A stretch of DNA of 64,000 bases from a candidate division FCPU426 bacterium (lineage in GTDB: Bacteria > Oederibacteriota > Muellerivitia > Muellerivitales > Muellerivitaceae). Shown here in pieces: positions 8,542 to 16,566 of the stretch. The notes below the pieces were generated by a model, which saw only the letters and a program-made list of their open reading frames with translations, searched no databases and was not told where the DNA came from. The DNA lies in assembly GCA_003152075.1 (NCBI GenBank), contig PLZG01000072.1, positions 110,516 through 174,515 on the forward strand, written 5' to 3'. The position numbers and the translations under genes were made by a program. Numbering within the stretch: position 1 is the stretch's first letter; the number at the start of each line of letters is the position of its first letter.

Positions 8542-8646
8542 AGTTGTGAGTGTTGAGTTCTTAGTTTTAAGTTAAGGTTGTTTTTCAGCTTGAAGCTGAA
8601 AAACTTTCCAAAACTCAAAACTAAACACTCAGAACTCAAAACTTTT
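8541..8646. repeat. Large imperfect inverted repeat between permease and ATPase genes
   Basis: The arms 8541-8577 and 8609-8646 are imperfect inverted copies built from GAGTTnTGAGTGTT-like units. Between them is a perfect 11-base inverted repeat (TTTTTCAGCTT and AAGCTGAAAAA, 8581-8591 and 8593-8603). The whole can fold into one long hairpin of about 105 bases that ends on the ATPase gene's ribosome-binding site. Confidence 0.6.
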
Positions 8647-8659
8647 GTGGGAGGTAGTT

Positions 8660-10156
8660 ATGGCGGTAGACGCGAAGGAAATGACAACGCCGGTTCAAGG
8701 GGACCAAAAACTCATAGAAGTCAAAAATGTCAGCCAGGAATTCAAGCTTCCCAACGGCAAAGAGCTGAAGGTTTTGGAGAACATCGATCTCTGTATTAAC
8801 AAACGGGAAGTGGTAGCCCTGCTGGGTCCCTCCGGCTGCGGCAAATCCACCATTCTTCGCATCCTCGCCGGCCTGATCACTCCCTCGAAAGGAAACGTCT
8901 TTTATCACGACCAGCCCCTGCACGACTTGAACACGGGCGTATCCATCGTGTTCCAAAGCTTCGCCCTTTTTCCCTGGATGACGGTGGCGGAAAACATCCA
9001 AACCGCCCTCCAGTCCCGTGGGTTCCCCGCCAATGAAATCGACGATCGTGCCCAGAAAGCTATCCAGATGGTGGGCTTGGCGGGCTTCGAGGAAACCTAT
9101 CCCCGCGAACTATCCGGTGGCATGAAACAACGGGTGGGCATGGCCCGGGCTCTCTCGGTAGACCCGGAAATTCTCTTTATGGATGAGCCCTTCAGCCACG
9201 TGGACGCCCTCACCGCCGAGTCCCTTCGGGCGGAAGTCATCGATATCTGGGCCGCCCATGATAAGAATCCCTCCTCTATTCTTTTGGTAAGCCACGACAT
9301 CCCCGAGGTGGCTTACATGGCCGACCGGATCGTGGTTTTAGGCACCAATCCCGGCCACATCGTAAAAGTCGTGGAAAACAAGCTCCCCCGCCCCCGGGAT
9401 TACCGTTCCCAGGATTTCATGAAAATGGTGGACCTTCTCCATGAAATCATCACCGGCCATGAAATTCCCGACGCTCCCGAACCCGTTCTCAAACCTAACG
9501 AACAACCCGCCGCCGAGCCCCTTCCCGACACCCTGCCCAGCATCATGGTGGGATTGCTGGAATACCTGGATGCCCGCGAGGGAAAAGAGGAAATTTTCAG
9601 GATCGCCACCGAGACCGAAAGGGAATTCGGCGAGGTCATCAAGATCGTCAAGGCCCTTGAGCTTTTGGATTTCGTCGACACGCCCAAACGAATGGTCGTC
9701 CTGACACCCGACGGCCAAAGGTTCGTCAAGGCCACCTCCCAGGAACGCCAAAACATTTGGAAGGAACAGCTTTTGAAATTGCGTTTGTTCAAACAGGTGA
9801 ACGAAATGCTGACCAAACATCCCCGTGCCAGGCTGGGTGCCGATCTGGTACAGGAAATCATCATCTTTAACCTGCCCAGCGAGAATTACGAGAAGACTTT
9901 CGAGATTTTTGTCCATTGGGCGATGTTCGGAAACCTCTTCGCCTATGACGAGGATACCAAAAAGATTTTCTACCCGAGGAAACGGGTTTACAAACCCAAG
10001 CCAAAGGCGAATGGAAAGGCTGAGGGTGTTGGGGATGCGACCGTTCCAACTCAAGCTACCGAAACTGCCCCAACCGCCGAAACGCTCGATTCGGTGAACA
10101 CCGTGGAACCGGCCCCCGAGACCCCCAAACCGGAAGAACCCACACCTAAAACTTAA
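8660..10156 (+). CDS. ABC transporter ATP-binding protein with AAA-associated C-terminal domain
   Basis: The protein has 498 residues from the ATG at 8660, chosen because GGGAGG stands just before it; an in-frame TTG at 8645 has no such site. The ATPase domain (about residues 18-255) shows Walker [10 protein letters not shown] at 56-64, the Q-loop FQSFALFPW, the signature [15 protein letters not shown], Walker [15 protein letters not shown] and the H-loop SHD. Residues 300-440 fit the AAA-associated C-terminal domain of nitrate/sulfonate-type ATPases, probably a regulatory winged-helix-like region. The last 60 residues are a P/T/E-rich tail of low complexity. It partners with the tandem permease upstream. 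Confidence 0.93.
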   Translation: MAVDAKEMTTPVQGDQKLIEVKNVSQEFKLPNGKELKVLENIDLCINKREVVALLGPSGCGKSTILRILAGLITPSKGNVFYHDQPLHDLNTGVSIVFQSFALFPWMTVAENIQTALQSRGFPANEIDDRAQKAIQMVGLAGFEETYPRELSGGMKQRVGMARALSVDPEILFMDEPFSHVDALTAESLRAEVIDIWAAHDKNPSSILLVSHDIPEVAYMADRIVVLGTNPGHIVKVVENKLPRPRDYRSQDFMKMVDLLHEIITGHEIPDAPEPVLKPNEQPAAEPLPDTLPSIMVGLLEYLDAREGKEEIFRIATETEREFGEVIKIVKALELLDFVDTPKRMVVLTPDGQRFVKATSQERQNIWKEQLLKLRLFKQVNEMLTKHPRARLGADLVQEIIIFNLPSENYEKTFEIFVHWAMFGNLFAYDEDTKKIFYPRKRVYKPKPKANGKAEGVGDATVPTQATETAPTAETLDSVNTVEPAPETPKPEEPTPKT

Positions 10157-10491
10157 CCCTGGATTAGCGTTTGATGGTTGATTCAAAAGATCAAAATTAT
10201 TCCTGTCAACTGGGCAGTGTCTAGGTTTGGAAAATGTTATCTGTCATTGCGAGGAGCGTCTTTCATTGGTTTTAGCGACGCGGCAACCTCAGTTTATGGG
10301 TATTAAATACGCCTTTTGAAGTTGTTTGACGTTTCGGTTAAAAACGAAAATAACCCATGAACTTGGGTTGCTTCGTCACTAAGTTCGTTCCTCGCAATGA
10401 CAAATTGAGACATTACCGTCGACCGTGAACAGTAAACTATCTTCTGTGGTAAACTGTCGGCGATTTTAAACAACTATCAAAAGGAACGTCC
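10157..10491. other. Intergenic region with an inverted pair of tgtcattgcgagg repeats
   Basis: This stretch of 335 bases has no open frame of interest. It contains two inverted copies of the REP-like element (10242-10290 and 10362-10402) and the leader of the DedA gene, with GGAAC before its ATG. I see no RNA gene. Confidence 0.6.
10242..10402. repeat. Inverted pair of tgtcattgcgagg repeats
   Basis: The left copy starts TGTCATTGCGAGGAGCG and runs to about 10290. The right copy, inverted, ends GAACGAGG-like sequence and GCAATGACA near 10402. Together with about 70 intervening bases they form a unit of roughly 160 bases that could fold on itself, like a bipartite REP or small MITE. Confidence 0.62.
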
Positions 10492-11145
10492 ATGGATTTC
10501 CTGCATCAAACAGTCCACGTCATTCTTCACCTGAATCAGTACCTTCCCGACATGGTTCAAAGCTATGGAACCTTGATCTACGTTATTCTCTTTGGCGTTA
10601 TCTTTTGCGAAACCGGCCTGGTCGTGACACCGATCCTCCCGGGTGATTCGCTTTTATTCACCGTTGGCGCTCTTTGCGCCACCGCCAAGTTAGATATCAG
10701 TTTTTCATACCTGTTACTCACCGCCGCGGCTCTCCTGGGAGACCACAGCAATTACTGGATAGGCCGTTTTTTCGGGCCCAATGTCTTTGGGAGACTCCTC
10801 AACCGTAAATATTTGGACAAGACACATGAGATTTACGAGCGCCATGGTGTCCAGACCCTCATCCTCTTCCAGTTCGCCCCTATTTTCCGCACCTTCGCCC
10901 CCTTTGTGGCCGGCGTGGGCAAAATGACTTATGCGAAATTTTTCCGCTACAACCTCACGGGAGTGTTGCTTTGGACCACCATTTGTATTTTTTCGGGGTA
11001 TTTCTTCGGGAACCTGGAAGTGGTTCAGAAAAACTTCGAATTGGTCATCTTGGGGATCGTCGGGATCTCGTTGATACCATCGGTTATTCAAGTCGTGAAG
11101 TTTTTCCTTAACCGTTCTTCCAATAAACCGACCCGAAAAAGATAA
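10492..11145 (+). CDS. DedA family membrane protein
   Basis: This 217-residue integral membrane protein has the DedA (SNARE-associated/VTT) layout. Family marks are an early FCETGLVVTPILPGDSLLF segment, GDHSNYWIGRFFG, a FAPIFRTFAPFVAGVGKM segment with conserved arginine and proline, and a hydrophobic C-terminal helix. Characterised DedA/VTT proteins act in lipid translocation, including undecaprenyl phosphate recycling, and in membrane homeostasis. The gene stands alone and converges on the DUF1573 gene with only five bases between stops. The tail ends in a basic cluster. Confidence 0.93.
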   Translation: MDFLHQTVHVILHLNQYLPDMVQSYGTLIYVILFGVIFCETGLVVTPILPGDSLLFTVGALCATAKLDISFSYLLLTAAALLGDHSNYWIGRFFGPNVFGRLLNRKYLDKTHEIYERHGVQTLILFQFAPIFRTFAPFVAGVGKMTYAKFFRYNLTGVLLWTTICIFSGYFFGNLEVVQKNFELVILGIVGISLIPSVIQVVKFFLNRSSNKPTRKR

Positions 11146-11150
11146 ACCGG

Positions 11151-12233
11151 TTACTTTGATATTTTCACGTCGATCTTGAGCTGGGATTGGACCGGGTCAT
11201 TCGTCTCATGGAAAATATGGTCCTCTCCCTCGCCACCTTCGGGAAATCCCCTCACTCTCTTGACGATCAATGAGTATTGGTCCTTTCCATCCCAACCCCG
11301 GACCCTCTTGATATAGGCCCGGACTATGTGCCTTTCAGACCGTATGCTGCGAATAGCTAAGTCCTCCGGATGATCCGCCAGCAATCGGACGGTGACGGGT
11401 GAATTCCCTTGGGGGTGGACAAAAGATATCAGCGGATTGTAACGGATTCGCCCCACCACTTCCCCCGCCACGGGGATTTTGATCTCCGTCTTTTGGATGT
11501 CATCCGTTTTGACCAAAACCTCATCCTCAAAGAAGCCGATCGCGGTGGTTGCCGGTAAGAGGATGTCAAAAGTGGCCCCTTCCCTCTGGGGGGAACCTTC
11601 CGAGTAGGACTTAAACCCCGCCACGGTCACCACCCCCTTGGCGCTTTGAGCCGAGAGGACCTTTAAAGGTAAACCCGGCCTTCCCAAAATCTTGACGCTG
11701 GCCTTTTGGGGCGTCTTGTAGTTAACCGGGAACATTTCGACATTGTCCGGAATCACATCCACCTCCCGGATAATATTGAAATTCGCCTTGAGCTTAAATT
11801 CAAGATGGGCGGGGTCGTTGGAATAAAGGGTTCTTTCAAAAGTGACGGGGCCCGAAAAACCGCTCGTTTGAAAGGTGATCCCATAGGTCGTGGATCCGCC
11901 AGGGGGAATGGGTTTATTGGCTAAAAAAACTTTTGTGGGAACGGAACAGGAAAGGCTTCGGGCCCTTTCCACCACGATTCGAAGCGGGCTTTTCCCCCGA
12001 TTAAGGATTTTAAATCCATGGGTGAGGCTCTGGCCCTCTTTCACGTTTCCTAAATTCACCTGGGAAGCGGGGCAAAACAATCGGGGAGGCCGGGCGGTGT
12101 CAAAGGAAGGCGTGGGGGGGAAAATCGGGTTTGGCGTTGGATCTGAGGACGGGGTGATAGGAAGGGTCCCTTGGGCCAGGGTAAATCCGGGGATTATGGA
12201 CAAAAGCAAGGTTAAGGGGATATTTAATTTCAT
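11151..12233 (-). CDS. Secreted protein with DUF1573-type Ig-like domain
   Basis: The 360-residue protein has a signal peptide (residues 1-20, ending TLAQ). It then has a P/T-rich segment and an Ig-like DUF1573 domain at about residues 50-160, with the typical start NLGNVKEGQSLTHGFKILNR and later YSNDP. The rest (160-360) looks like further beta-sandwich repeats without a clear family mark. DUF1573 domains are common in secreted proteins of Bacteroidetes and Planctomycetes; their role is unknown. Its ATG overlaps the stop of the cyclase relic at 12230-12306, so it probably once followed a complete cyclase gene. Confidence 0.8.
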   Translation of the reverse strand: MKLNIPLTLLLSIIPGFTLAQGTLPITPSSDPTPNPIFPPTPSFDTARPPRLFCPASQVNLGNVKEGQSLTHGFKILNRGKSPLRIVVERARSLSCSVPTKVFLANKPIPPGGSTTYGITFQTSGFSGPVTFERTLYSNDPAHLEFKLKANFNIIREVDVIPDNVEMFPVNYKTPQKASVKILGRPGLPLKVLSAQSAKGVVTVAGFKSYSEGSPQREGATFDILLPATTAIGFFEDEVLVKTDDIQKTEIKIPVAGEVVGRIRYNPLISFVHPQGNSPVTVRLLADHPEDLAIRSIRSERHIVRAYIKRVRGWDGKDQYSLIVKRVRGFPEGGEGEDHIFHETNDPVQSQLKIDVKISK

Positions 12234-12306
12234 ACTTTTTCTTCATTCCGATAAACAAGAATAGTTTTTTGGACCACTTCATCTCGAAATCCATCTTTTC
12301 CACGAA
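12230..12306 (-). pseudogene. Relic of the 3' end of a second cyclase gene
   Basis: Read on the minus strand the DNA encodes VEKMDFEMKWSKK, and after a one-base frame change TILVYRNEEKV and stop. The intact cyclase ends VEKVDFEMKWARKTISVYRIEIW. The nucleotide match is high across about 65 bases, and one base is missing in an A-run. The relic's TGA overlaps the ATG of the DUF1573 gene (ATGA). The homology ends close to the acyltransferase stop at 12331. This is the scar of a duplicated cyclase gene. Confidence 0.75.
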
Positions 12307-12330
12307 AGTGTATATTTCCTATTAACTCTG

Positions 12331-13533
12331 TTAGCGTGACGCTCCAAAAGTTTTTCGGATAAGGCGGTTTACCGGCATTTCAAACAAGTGAAACGAAATG
12401 GCCGAGATCAAGGTGGTCAAGGCGACGAAAAAGATGAATCCGGCCGGAAAATTCATCCTGGTAAAATAGGGCTTGATAAAAAAGAGAACCGTGGGATGCA
12501 ACAAATATCCTCCATAACAATATTTGCCCGGAAGGCTTAAGATTTTCAAGCTTTTCGCCTCAAAAAAATCCAAGTGAAGCCCTCCCAACAGGAACGCGAA
12601 CAATCCGAGGCCCAATAGGTCAGGCATAAAGGCGCCGAGATAATTTGTCTTCCCTTGGAAACCCAAGTAGAAAACGAGAAGAATCGCCAAGCCGGCTAAA
12701 CACAAGATCAGTGATAATTTCGAATTTCGTGAAAGGAATTTATCGGACTTCTTGAAGGCCAAATAAAGTAGCCCGCCCATGGCGATCAGGTCAAATTCGG
12801 TCGAAACCCAGAAATAGCCGTTGGAAACCCCGTAAAAAACGAGGGCAAGCCTGCACCCCAGGGCGCTAAGGATAAAAGCGGTCAGGAACCAGATTAATTT
12901 CCGCGCGCTCCTCAGTTTTTTTAGGAGAAGCGGATAAAAGAAATAAAATTGCTCTTCAACGGAAAGGCTCCAGGCGATCACCACTGGAAATCCAACAGCC
13001 AAGGCGGGGTGGAAGGCCAAGAACCAATTGAAAACGAAAGCCGGTCCGGAAAGCCAAAACCAAAGACCATAGGTCTCTCCCGGAAAATAATAGAGATGGA
13101 TTGGGTTGTCCTTCGATGACACAAGGAAAATAAGGGCTCCCATCAGAAGCCAAACATAAAAAAGGGGCCATATCCTTCCAATGCGCTGGACGTAAAAAAT
13201 AGAAACGGAGGGTTTAAAAAGACCCGCTGGACGGTTCGCGATAATATTCGTAATGAGAAATCCGGAAACCACGAAGAAAAAGTACACACCGTAACCACCA
13301 TTACTGCAGAAACGTCCCCAAAGCAAAGCCCCTCAACGGGAGTTAAAAACGGGGTTGGAAAAGGAATGGTCGGCCATGACGGCTACAATACTGAGGCTTC
13401 GGACTAGGTCGATGAGTTGCCATTTTTTTATCCTGCTAACCTGGTTTTCTTCGATTTTTTCGGAAATACTGGGATCTTTAAGATTAACGAAACCTTTGTT
13501 TCCCTCAGGTCTTTGGGTTAAATCCTTCACCAT
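12331..13533 (-). pseudogene. Acyltransferase-3 (OafA/YrhL-like) gene interrupted by an in-frame TGA
   Basis: Two open stretches in the same frame, 13336-13533 and 12331-13332, are separated only by TGA at 13333-13335. The first ends with the typical N-terminal helix of the family, IDLVRSLSIVAVMADH. The second continues with GVYFFFVVSGFLI and eight or nine more membrane helices, including SLSVEEQFYFFYPLLL. Without the stop the product would be about 400 residues, the normal length of acyltransferase-3 proteins that O-acylate surface sugars. CGA (Arg) to TGA is the simplest explanation. It may be a pseudogene, a recent nonsense mutation or a sequencing error. Its ATG overlaps the end of the upstream cyclase gene. 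Confidence 0.82.
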
Positions 13534-15389
13534 ATCTCAATTCTATAAACCGAAATCGTCTTCCTGGCCCATTTCATCTCAAAATCCACTTTTTCCACGG
13601 GTAGTTTGCTTTCCTGAAGGAACTTTTTCACTTCCGGATCGTCTGCCACGCTTTGCGTAAAACCAATCTGCCCCGCTCCGGCTACCGCCTGGATCTTGGC
13701 GCCTAAGTTGACCGTATTTCCGAAATAATCGATGTTGCTATTCAGGTTCACCGCCAGGCAGGACCCCGTGTTCATCGTCACCCTCAAGCGGAGCCGGGTT
13801 TCGGGATTCTTCCCGTTGAAATACTTCTGCATTTCAACCGCGGCCTTCAAGGCGTCCAGGGGATGGGTGAAGGTCGCCATGACCGCGTCCCCGATGGTCT
13901 TAATGACAGCGCCGTCATTATTTTTCACCGCCTCATAGGCCTTCAGGAAATGGCTGCGTACCTCGGCGAAAGCCACCGTGTCGCCTTCCACCTCGTAAAA
14001 CTTGGTGGAGCCTACCAGATCGGTGAAAAGGATTGTCTGCACCCCGATTTCCAATTTGATGTCCGAGGCCAAGGCCTCCTGCGAAAAGAGGTCACGGAAG
14101 TTTTGGAGTGAAAAAAGGTCGACCGGCCTTAAGGTGTCCTGGTCCATCTGGCTTTCTTCCAGAATGAAAGTCTTCGCCTCGGACGAGGTGTTTTGGAGGA
14201 CCAGCGTGGGGAAATGGGCGCTCTTGAAGGATTGCTGTGACAAGTTGTCCGGCCATTTCACCTGCTCCTGGGCGGTCCGCTCGTCGATATCCAAAAGGTT
14301 ATAAAGTTCCTGGCCCTGAATGCGCAGGCGGTACCGCCCCAGGCTCAAAAGGCTTTGCAGGGCCAGCTCTTCCTTGGGCCGGATGGTTTTTTGCATTTTA
14401 ATGTGTGGCTTCTTCCCCGCCTCGGCGGCGCAAAAGACCATCTTTTCCACTTTCCGGATGGAGGGATGGACATGGAAGGTCACTTCCAGGGAGTTCATGG
14501 AAGTGGCGTCAAAATCGATTTTGCAGACTTCGCAGTTCCCGCGTTTAGGGATTTTCCCCAGGCTTTGGACCTCCTCCCTCACTCCCCGGCAATGGGGGCA
14601 GATCACGTCCCAGGTCAGGTTGAAAAGTCCCCGCCGGGTCGCGGCCAGGAAAGCCAAGAGCAACTCCTTTTCCCTTACGTTCCATTCCCGGGCGAGAAAT
14701 TTGACACGGATACGGTAAATGGAATCGTCCGGCGCGGTTTCCACGAAACGGACCATTTGGTCGGCCAGTGCCGGTTGGATTCCGTCCTCCAACAGATTTT
14801 GCCGGATGTTTTTCAATCTTTCCCGGGCGGCGGCCGGAAGTTTGACCGCGTGCGCCGGGGAGACGAGGGCCCCCTGACCCTGGATGGCCGCCACGATTTC
14901 CTTCAAGGCCTTTCCATAGCCCGTCTTAATTTGTTTGAGGCCGATGTTGATCAAGAGCCGGGCCTTAAAACCCCTTGGAATCCAAGATAAATAAACCGTC
15001 AGGAGGGTATGGCCAGGTTGGGGCTCCTCAAAAAGATACCGGGCCCTCATGTAATAGGGGAGGCCTTGGCTGTAAACCCGGGTATGGCTGAACTCTTTCC
15101 CGTATTCCCATTCCCAGGGGTCCTCTTCCCAAACCATTTTGGTTCCCACATTGACCGCGAAGCCCTGCAGTCGGCCGTTTTTTTCCGTGAATTTCATTTC
15201 CCCCAACCCCACCCGGCGGTTAAAGGTGGAAAGATCGGCCAGGTAGGGCCAAAGTTTCTCCACGGAAACGGGCAGGTCGAATTTCCAGAAGAAATGCATG
15301 GGTTTTCCCTTTCGAAGCCATTCCTCGGGCCAGGGATATTTCTTTAAGAATTCCTCGAGAGTTAATCCATCCGAAACGGTAGTAGACAT
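13527..15389 (-). CDS. Class III adenylate/guanylate cyclase with SRPBCC and DUF5939 domains
   Basis: The protein has 620 residues from the ATG at 15389, which has GAGG eight bases before it; the open frame upstream runs into a repeat. Residues 25-165 look like an SRPBCC ligand-binding domain (FFWKFDLPVSVEKLWPYLAD). Residues 190-390 match a DUF5939-type region with a zinc-ribbon-like CPHC and CEVC. The C-terminal third is a class III nucleotide cyclase: ILFTDLVGSTKFYEVEGD with a metal-binding aspartate, then IGDAVMATF, then YFGNTVNLGAKIQ with the NxxxK-like core. It makes cAMP or cGMP from ATP or GTP. There are no membrane segments, so it is cytosolic. It fits with the CRP-type sites near nuo. 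Confidence 0.92.
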   Translation of the reverse strand: MSTTVSDGLTLEEFLKKYPWPEEWLRKGKPMHFFWKFDLPVSVEKLWPYLADLSTFNRRVGLGEMKFTEKNGRLQGFAVNVGTKMVWEEDPWEWEYGKEFSHTRVYSQGLPYYMRARYLFEEPQPGHTLLTVYLSWIPRGFKARLLINIGLKQIKTGYGKALKEIVAAIQGQGALVSPAHAVKLPAAARERLKNIRQNLLEDGIQPALADQMVRFVETAPDDSIYRIRVKFLAREWNVREKELLLAFLAATRRGLFNLTWDVICPHCRGVREEVQSLGKIPKRGNCEVCKIDFDATSMNSLEVTFHVHPSIRKVEKMVFCAAEAGKKPHIKMQKTIRPKEELALQSLLSLGRYRLRIQGQELYNLLDIDERTAQEQVKWPDNLSQQSFKSAHFPTLVLQNTSSEAKTFILEESQMDQDTLRPVDLFSLQNFRDLFSQEALASDIKLEIGVQTILFTDLVGSTKFYEVEGDTVAFAEVRSHFLKAYEAVKNNDGAVIKTIGDAVMATFTHPLDALKAAVEMQKYFNGKNPETRLRLRVTMNTGSCLAVNLNSNIDYFGNTVNLGAKIQAVAGAGQIGFTQSVADDPEVKKFLQESKLPVEKVDFEMKWARKTISVYRIEIW

Positions 15390-15409
15390 AATCCAACCTC
15401 GAAAGGAAT

Positions 15410-15547
15410 TTTTCACCGCCACGACCGCCACGATAATCAAAAAACACACAAGAACTTTTGATTTTCAACAACTCGTCAGCCTTATTCTTCTCCCAATATC
15501 TTCCAGTTTTCGTCTTTCGTGGCGCCCGTAGCGTTCGTAGCGGTAAA
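15410..15547. repeat. Inverted pair of dispersed CGTGGCG-type repeat
   Basis: The left arm 15410-15440 reads TTTCACCGCCACGACCGCC and the right arm 15505-15547 reads TTTCGTGGCGCCCGTAGCG then TTCGTAGCGGTAAA. They are inverted copies about 65 bases apart. The left arm lies in the 5' leader of the cyclase gene, the right arm just beyond the stop of the GxxExxY gene. Confidence 0.65.
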
Positions 15548-15562
15548 CTGTTTATTTATTTT

Positions 15563-15985
15563 TTAATGCCTTGATAAAACAACCCGCTTTAATCCTTTTT
15601 TGAGAAGGCGAATATTGAAATTGATCAAAAATCCAAGCTGGTTTTCCGTTAGTTTTAGATAAGTAAGAATTTGAGCTTCGTGAATAGGTATTATTAACTC
15701 TACCGCTTTGACTTCCACAAATACCCGGTTTTCCACCCATAAATCCAGGCGAAAACCCACATCCAACCGAACCTCCCCATAATTCAATGGTACAGGCGCC
15801 TGTCGTTCTATCTTTAAACCACGCTTGTTTATCTCATAAGCCAAGCAAGCTTCGTAAGCGTTCTCCAAAAGCCCCGGACCAAGAGTTCGATGGACTTTAA
15901 AAGCCGCTTCAACTATTTCCGCCCCTACTTTATCCGTCTCCGGATCCACCTCTTTCAATAGACTGCTCGCATCTTCAATAGCCAT
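15563..15985 (-). CDS. GxxExxY family protein (PD-(D/E)xK-like)
   Basis: The protein has 140 residues from the ATG at 15985, preferred because AGAAGGA precedes it. The name-giving motif is present as GLLENAY (G-x-x-E-x-x-Y). It is followed by a basic region and DLWVENRVFVEVKAV, which matches the D...E-x-K core of PD-(D/E)xK nucleases, and then a conserved QILTYLKLT. Members are small and widespread in environmental genomes; their function is not established and a nuclease activity is only inferred. It is bracketed by copies of the CGTGGCG-type repeat at 15505-15547 and 16095-16137. Confidence 0.92.
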   Translation of the reverse strand: MAIEDASSLLKEVDPETDKVGAEIVEAAFKVHRTLGPGLLENAYEACLAYEINKRGLKIERQAPVPLNYGEVRLDVGFRLDLWVENRVFVEVKAVELIIPIHEAQILTYLKLTENQLGFLINFNIRLLKKGLKRVVLSRH

Positions 15986-16094
15986 GGAGTTTTTCCTTCT
16001 AGTTATTTCCTGATTTATCACCTTCTTTCTTTGACGTTTAAACTAAACCAAAAGTTCAAGGATCATCAGTTTTGGTTTTCCGATAATATTCCGG

Positions 16095-16137
16095 GTTTTC
16101 GTCTTTCGTGGCGACCGTGGCGTTCGTGGCGGTGAAA
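16095..16137 (+). repeat. Dispersed CGTGGCG-type repeat, single copy
   Basis: This is the clearest copy of the family: CTTTCGTGGCGACCGTGGCG followed by TTCGTGGCGGTGAAA. It matches 15505-15547 at most positions in the same orientation and ends directly at the 3' end of the pterin dehydratase gene. Confidence 0.7.
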
Positions 16138-16139
16138 TA

Positions 16140-16475
16140 TTATTTAAGTAGTGCGTCGATTTTGGCCGCGCAGATAAAGTCGTTCTCCGACAGTCCTTTG
16201 ATGGAATGGGTCATGTATCGCACCTCGCAGGTTTTGTAACCCACTTCCAGGTCTGGATGGTGGTCCTCCCTATGGGAAATAAAAGCTGTCGCGTTCACGA
16301 AGGCCATAGTTTCATGATAATTCTGGAAAGTATAGGTTTTCACGATCTCGCCGTTCACCAGCGTCCATCCGGTTAGCATCGAAAGATAACTGTTGATCTC
16401 GGTCGCATCGAAGGGCTTTGTGCCCCCCTCGCAGGGTTTGCATTTTTTGGTTATCAGACTTTCGGCGTCACTCAT
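16140..16475 (-). CDS. phhB: Pterin-4a-carbinolamine dehydratase
   Basis: The 111-residue protein dehydrates 4a-hydroxytetrahydrobiopterin to recycle pterin cofactors. Marks are LTGWTLVNGEIVKTYTFQNY, the HREDHHPDLEVGYKTCEVRY active-site segment with its histidine pair, and the C-terminal MTHSIKGLSENDFICAAKID. The N-terminal 15 residues with CKPCEGG are typical of bacterial members. No aromatic amino acid hydroxylase is visible in the window, so its partner pathway here is unknown; bacterial homologues are also linked to molybdopterin or folate side-reactions. Confidence 0.95.
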   Translation of the reverse strand: MSDAESLITKKCKPCEGGTKPFDATEINSYLSMLTGWTLVNGEIVKTYTFQNYHETMAFVNATAFISHREDHHPDLEVGYKTCEVRYMTHSIKGLSENDFICAAKIDALLK

Positions 16476-16566
16476 GAGACTCTCCAGATTTATAGGATTG
16501 GGACAATTCTTGTATGAAGATTTTTGATCAGGGCAATGGAAAAATCAAAGGGCTAAATTGGGATTC

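Noticed and set aside
9338..10186. 282-residue frame opposite the ABC ATPase
   Set aside because: Composition follows the ATPase codons; no start site or motif supports it.
12331..13533. TGA as a recoded (selenocysteine or tryptophan) codon
   Set aside because: TGA serves as a normal stop elsewhere (for example nuoA), no stem-loop was noted after it, and a CGA to TGA change is simpler.
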